In this document: positions 35,117-37,497 of the stretch, piece after piece | Numbering within the stretch: the first letter of the stretch is position 1 | Layout of the letters: every line of letters begins with the position of its first letter | Source of the DNA: Gnetum montanum | Taxonomy: Eukaryota > Streptophyta > Gnetopsida > Gnetales > Gnetaceae | DNA: 37,497 nt | Direction: 5' to 3' | Assembly: GCA_015680685.1 (NCBI GenBank) | Contig: MNCI01037756.1 | Coordinates: forward strand, 232,832 to 270,328 | The notes under the pieces: generated by a model | Database searches by the model: none | Told to the model about the DNA's origin: nothing | Seen by the model: only the letters and a program-made list of their open reading frames with translations | Translations under genes and position numbers: made by a program

Positions 35117-37497
35117 GGGATCATAGAGATTGGGACATGAGGTAACTGACCCAGGGCACAATGAATCCTGCGTGAAAAGCATGATTAAGGTGTCATTAAC
35201 CCATCGTTCCAAGATCAAGACCAAGTCCATCCTTCTAATCAGTGACATCGCATTGCTTCATCCCATGGTGAACAACTATGAGAGTACCATAACAACAAGG
35301 CGTACGATCACTTGGCGTTTAGTACAAGGGAGGAGTGATTTTTGTTTTATGGCACTTCCTTTTTCTTTGTCTCTCTCTTCTCTTTTTCTTTTCTTTTTCT
35401 CTTTTTCACTTTACTGAATCCAGAGAAATCGCCAACCTTCAGGCATGGGTACATGTCTTTCCAGTGGGACCCCCTAGAATAGTGTTTGATTTTTGAGTGC
35501 CCTTTTAATTACTCTTACTCCCATTTTTCATTAGATCTACAAGGATCTTAGTACAACCAAGTTGCATGATAACTCCCACAGATGACACCAAAGAGAATCC
35601 ACAAGTCCCCTTGATGTCACACCCTAATCATTCCCTCTTGGTCCATCCTTCTTCATTCTGGGTACAATGAACACAAAATTAATTTTAAGTTTTAGAAATT
35701 TCAAGAATATCACTGTACCCTCGAACAGAACCTCTTTATTTATAGAGTGGATGAGTGGGTGTAGTGGGCTCACTGTTTCAAATAATTGATCACTCATGAC
35801 TTAATAACATAAAACACACCTCAACCAATGATCCACATGAGTGTTTTATTCAGAGACCAGATTACTTACAAAAAATGAAAAAAGACAAACACACAAAAAG
35901 ATAAAAGATAAAACAAAAAGTTGAAAATGGAAAAGTTGTAAAATTAAAGAAATTGAAAAATATTTATTAATCTTGCTTGTCATTGAAATGTGGGATGTCC
36001 CCCATAACTAGTCAGTTGAGTATGGCAAGGATTAATAAATGGGAAATGAGGATCCTTGCATATTGGAAATATTGAAACTGGTCCATACTTATCACCTTGG
36101 ATTTCACACACTTTATAATAAACACAGTGGGGCACTTCATACGACGTAGTTCCCGGATAACGAGATGACCCACTATGATGTTTAGGACCGTTAGATGGTA
36201 TGCAAGGATTGGGTTGATGCCTCCCATGGTTGTGTTCATTGGGCCTTATGGTTGTTGGAGTGTAAGTTGGTAGCCCTGATGAAGTTACATGAGGCGTTGG
36301 GTTCGATGGTAAGGGTGCACCACAGTGTTGGACTTGTGTTGGGTTGGAAGAAGCAGTGGCCTCAGAGTTGTGTTGTCCCTTCCTACGGCCGTGTTTAAAG
36401 AAAGGATGCCTTTGATGTTGAGGAGGCTCTTCACTGCTGTTAGTAATAGTAGCACAAGTGTTGTTCGTGGGTTGCGGTGGTACATACACCTTAGGAACAG
36501 TTGGTGGCATTGTGGAAGGAGGGAAAGGATGAGAATGTTGGAAGTTAGGAGGGATGTAAGGTGCACAAGGTGGTGGTTGTGGTGGAGGTATGGGCTGATA
36601 GTATTGTGGAGAATCGTATGGTGGTGAGATAGAGTAGGTTGGCCCAGTTGAAGAAACAGGGTGTTGAATGTGATAAGCGTTTGGATTTGGATAATATGAA
36701 GGGTGCCTCCAGTCCAAGGGTGGATTCCCCCACGACTGGGATTGTTGCCACTATGATCGAACACAGTATCTCTATATAAACTCTAGATGTAATGTGTTTC
36801 CCTAATGCTCATGTATATGTAATAGTATTGGGCATTGGCCTTTGGGGTGATCATACAGGCTTATGTTGCATTCATATGTATGATTGGCAGTTGAGCATTT
36901 ATTCCCTTTAGTCTTTTTCTCCGAATGTCTACTATTTTATCCTGCTTCTTGGGTTGTCAAAACTCTATCTCCAATGGTGTTGATATATTCTCCACACTTT
37001 TGATTCATCCATTCCAACATCTTATTGATCTTTGCCTTAGCTTCTTCTAATGATTGTTGTATTGACAAAGATGATGTTTCCACCTTGAGATTTGTTGATC
37101 TCTCCTTGTTATGATTGTGGACCTTTGTTGAGTTAATATTTTGGTCCCGTTAATGTTTTTCAACACTCTCCCATGTAGCTAATTCTCCTTCTTCTTTTGC
37201 TACCCACTTATAAGCTCTTGAATTTGATGGGTTCGTAGTTTGTATAGTTGACCTTGGGCATACATTCCTAAGGTCTCTCTGGTTTCATTACGTAGCCCAT
37301 CAATAATGTGATACATTAGCCTTTCCTCGGAAAACCCATGGCCTGGACAGTTGTTTAACAGTGCGTAATATCTTTCTAAGGCCATGTCCAAGGGTTCATG
37401 TTTTTCTTGTTTCCATCCTTGGATTTGTTTCCTCAAGGCTAACACTCTTGCGTAGGTTTGATATTTTTCGTTAAAGACCTCTACCATTGTTGACCAG
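35117..37497 (-). mobile_element. Element D, gag and 3' region, 5' end off window
   Basis: Close relative of element B. The 3' untranslated part (35117-35979) aligns with 6444-7300, the proline-rich part with 7271-8140 and the gag core with 8200-8830. The similarity ends at about 35117, so its tail and 3' LTR are missing. No protease or polymerase lies between gag and the tail. Confidence 0.82.
35980..37497 (-). pseudogene. gag of element D, partial
   Basis: The core at 37487-37200 has NNCPGHGF and MYAQGQLYKL and is open, including the Trp codon lost in B. Stops interrupt the region 37199-36720. The zinc knuckle near 36850-36880 has lost its second Cys (CNISLYDHPKGQC). The proline-rich C-terminal part (36717-35980, 245 aa) is fully open and ends SYGGHPTFQ. 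The N-terminus is outside the window. Confidence 0.8.

Noticed and set aside
36195-36627. Plus-strand frames opposite the gag of element D
   Set aside because: These are shadows of the proline-rich gag frame on the minus strand, which is conserved with element B.

Overview
This looks like a piece of a large, repeat-rich seed-plant nuclear genome. It is AT-rich and has intron-containing genes. It carries a plant-type GATA factor, a plant-type SRP19, Ty3/gypsy-like elements primed by tRNA-Asp, plant LINE relics and tRNA-derived SINEs. The mix suggests a gymnosperm, but the sequence alone does not prove it. No bacterial, organellar, CRISPR or rRNA signal was seen.

Layout. Positions 1-10323 hold two related LTR retrotransposons in a row, both on the minus strand. 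Element A (gag plus protease) runs off the left edge. Element B (gag only) follows. A chimeric LTR at 3960-5284 joins them, and B's 5' LTR is at 9447-10323. Positions 10325-15667 are one copy (copy A) of a roughly 5.3 kb duplication; it holds LINE relics, two SINEs and exons 2-3 of a broken SRP19. Positions 16950-19170 hold a three-exon GATA zinc-finger gene on the minus strand. Positions 21675-26976 are the second duplication copy (copy B), with exons 2-3 of the intact SRP19; exon 1 lies outside it at 27714-27890. Positions 28240-28935 hold SINEs. Positions 29278-37497 hold further members of the same LTR family: a 3' LTR with its 3' internal region (element C), a plus-strand fragment (E) inside an otherwise unrecognised stretch, and a gag-bearing element (D) cut by the right edge.

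Only two host genes look functional, SRP19 (137 aa) and the GATA factor (236 aa). I deduced their exons from protein similarity, reading phase and splice signals. The pattern fits a tandem duplication of about 11.3 kb (15668-26976 as the unit). Its left copy would have been interrupted by the LTR elements, which predicts a second GATA copy to the left of this window. The most unusual noncoding signal is a 10-bp inverted repeat with a constant 37-38 nt loop in the 3' untranslated part of three members of the LTR family.
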